NCBI GenBank assembly: GCA_902521645.1
Contig: CABYSN010000003.1
Coordinates: 1 to 50,144, forward strand
From: Planctomycetota bacterium
GTDB lineage: Bacteria > Planctomycetota > Phycisphaerae > Phycisphaerales > SM1A02
DNA length: 50,144 nucleotides
Direction: 5' to 3'
Below, piece after piece: positions 48,561-50,144 of the stretch. Position 1 is the first letter of the stretch. Each line of letters starts with the position of its first letter. The translations under genes were made by a program, and so were the position numbers. The notes beneath the pieces were generated by a model. It ran no database searches and was not told where the DNA came from. It was given only the letters and a program-made list of their open reading frames with translations.

Positions 48561-50144
48561 ATGGATCTTGCAACACTCTTCTGTCTCGCGCTTGCGCACG
48601 TCCAGTCCCAGGAGACCTCGGCGTCAGCTCCTGATGTCCGTCCATTGATCTCCAGGGAGATTCTCTTCGGCAATCCTGAGCGCACCGGAGTGAAGGTCTC
48701 GCCTGACGGGGTGTATCTGTCCTATGTCGCTCCGCTCGATGGCGTGCTCAATGTCTGGGTCAAGCCGATCTCGGGCGGGCAAGCCCGGTCCTTGACCAAT
48801 TCCACCGATCGGCCCATCCGAAACTACGCCTGGGCCGAGAACAGTGAACAGATCCTCTATTCACAGGATGAAGGTGGCAACGAGAACACCCATGTCTACG
48901 TCGTGGATCTGGGCGGTGGTGCGGCTCGAGATCTGACTCCGGGGGATGACGTGCGGGCGTCGATCTCCGCGTCAAAGCCGGAGCGGCCGGATGAGATTCT
49001 GATCTCATCGAACGCTCGTCAGTCGGAGGTCTCCGATCTGCTTCTGGTGAACACGCGGACCGGTGAATCCTCCATGCACTTTGAAAATGATGGTGGGTAC
49101 GTCTCGATGATCACGGATCCCGACTGGTCCGTCCGCGTGCGCGGGCGCATGACTCCGGACGGCGGATCCAGTTACGAATATCGGGCCGGTGACGGCTCCG
49201 AATGGATGCCGTTCGCGACGGTCGGTTCGGATGATTCCTTGACCACTCAGCCGATCGGTTTCAATCGTGATGGTTCGCGATTCTGGATGATCGATTCTCG
49301 CGGTCGTGACACAGCCGCTCTGGTTTCGATGACACCGGGTCCCGACGGCATGTCGGATTCGCAGGTCGTCTTCGAATCCGAGGTTTCTGATGTGGCCGAT
49401 TCGATCATCGATCCGAACACCTACGAACCACAGGCACTTGCCACCAATCGCCTTCGTCGGGAATGGCACATTCTCGATGACTCCATCAAGCCCGATCTCG
49501 ATGCGCTCGGAGAGATGAGCGAAGGCGAGTTGCAGATCATTTCAAGGACCGGGGATGACCGGTTGTGGGTCGTGGCCTATCTCCATGACGACGGACCTGT
49601 CCGCTACTGGGTCTGGAGCAGGGACGCGCAGGCTGGTCGTTACCTCTTCAGTCATCAGCCCGATCTCGAGGATGTCTCGCTTTCAAGCATGAAGGGAATC
49701 GAGATACCGACCCGAGACGGTCTTTCGATGCCAAGCTACCTGACGATTCCCCATTACACCGATGGTGAAAAGCTGCCGATGGTGCTCATGGTCCATGGTG
49801 GTCCCTGGGCTCGAGACAGCTGGGGCTACAACCCGTACCACCAATGGCTCGCCGACCGGGGCTATGCGGTGCTTTCGGTCAACTTCAGAGGGTCCACCGG
49901 ATTCGGAAAAGCCTTCCTCAATGCAGGCAACCGTGAGTGGTATGGAAAGATGCAGGACGACCTGGTCGATGCAGTCGACTGGGCGGTGAAGGAAGGAGTG
50001 GCTGATCCCGATCGTGTCGCCATCATGGGCGGTTCCTACGGAGGCTACGCGACGCTCGCCGCGCTCACTCGTGATCCGGAACTCTTCGCCTGCGGCGTGG
50101 ACATCGTGGGCCCGTCCCACGTTCGAACGCTTCTTGACACCATT
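48561..50144 (+). CDS. S9-family prolyl oligopeptidase-type serine peptidase, 3' end outside window
   Basis: 528 codons are seen and the C terminus is cut by the window edge. A short N-terminal leader (residues 1-16) may be a signal peptide. Residues about 40-360 form the beta-propeller domain (VKVSPDGVYLSYVAP, YAWAENSEQILYSQDE, GFNRDGSRFWMID). Residues from about 385 form the alpha/beta hydrolase: LPMVLMVHGGPWARD, VNFRGSTGFGK, and the nucleophile motif G-G-S492-Y-G-G-Y. The Asp and His of the triad would lie beyond the edge. Members cleave peptides or acylaminoacyl peptides. GGAG lies about 9 nt before the ATG. It is divergent from the porin gene, with 115 bp between starts. Confidence 0.9.
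   Translation, partial: MDLATLFCLALAHVQSQETSASAPDVRPLISREILFGNPERTGVKVSPDGVYLSYVAPLDGVLNVWVKPISGGQARSLTNSTDRPIRNYAWAENSEQILYSQDEGGNENTHVYVVDLGGGAARDLTPGDDVRASISASKPERPDEILISSNARQSEVSDLLLVNTRTGESSMHFENDGGYVSMITDPDWSVRVRGRMTPDGGSSYEYRAGDGSEWMPFATVGSDDSLTTQPIGFNRDGSRFWMIDSRGRDTAALVSMTPGPDGMSDSQVVFESEVSDVADSIIDPNTYEPQALATNRLRREWHILDDSIKPDLDALGEMSEGELQIISRTGDDRLWVVAYLHDDGPVRYWVWSRDAQAGRYLFSHQPDLEDVSLSSMKGIEIPTRDGLSMPSYLTIPHYTDGEKLPMVLMVHGGPWARDSWGYNPYHQWLADRGYAVLSVNFRGSTGFGKAFLNAGNREWYGKMQDDLVDAVDWAVKEGVADPDRVAIMGGSYGGYATLAALTRDPELFACGVDIVGPSHVRTLLDTI

Overview
The window looks like chromosomal DNA of a marine planctomycete, most likely of the class Phycisphaerae. The grounds are a high GC content, several secreted proteins carrying paired EF-hand (dockerin-like) motifs that end in 'hydrophobic-S/A-x-W', planctomycete-type secreted enzymes, and a Gram-negative envelope (an OprB-like porin, type IV pilus motor proteins, cytochrome bd). 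This taxonomic call is inference from gene content; no rRNA is present.

Layout. 1-9 kb: a mostly minus-strand block of exported proteins. It holds a cysteine-rich CGDG-repeat protein cut by the window edge, a class-C beta-lactamase-fold hydrolase, a PDZ plus alpha-toroid-like protein, two convergent PHB-depolymerase-type esterases with dockerin-like tails, a CBM2-dockerin protein and an SGNH-like protein. 9-13.4 kb: a voltage-gated K+ channel, then a DprE1/DprE2-like oxidase-reductase pair with ATGA overlap and a 2OG-Fe(II) oxygenase. 13.5-14.7 kb: an anomalous patch with small ORFs, a hairpin-rich segment and a decayed partial copy of the hppD gene found 6.4 kb downstream. 14.8-22.6 kb: an SdhA/NadB-family flavoprotein, membrane proteins, an M1-like metallopeptidase coupled to a 7-TM protein, and hppD. 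22.6-31.3 kb: DUF2752, apt, a GroES-like protein with aroA, an MsbA-like exporter, a coiled-coil membrane protein and a BtuFCD-type importer. 31.3-33.3 kb: accB-accC. 33.4-38 kb: a minus-strand cluster of PilT, a degenerate PilB/GspE-like protein and a CvpA-like fusion. 38.3-50.1 kb: guaB, a TetR regulator, a large dockerin-tailed secreted protein running into tRNA-Leu(CAA), cydAB plus a third membrane gene, an OprB-like porin, and an S9 peptidase cut by the window edge.

Housekeeping functions (aroA, hppD, apt, guaB, accBC, cydAB) are mixed with a large exported repertoire, consistent with an organism degrading extracellular polymers. The points most worth a second look are: the hppD fragment and the roughly 680-bp segment that appears to have landed beside it; the membrane-anchored PilB-like protein that has lost its Walker A lysine; an insertion of about 80 residues in CydA; a G9 tract that makes a secreted-protein ORF read through a tRNA gene; and several genes whose -10-like hexamer lies 6-7 nt before the ATG, suggesting leaderless mRNAs. 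No CRISPR array, insertion sequence, phage or known defence system was recognised.
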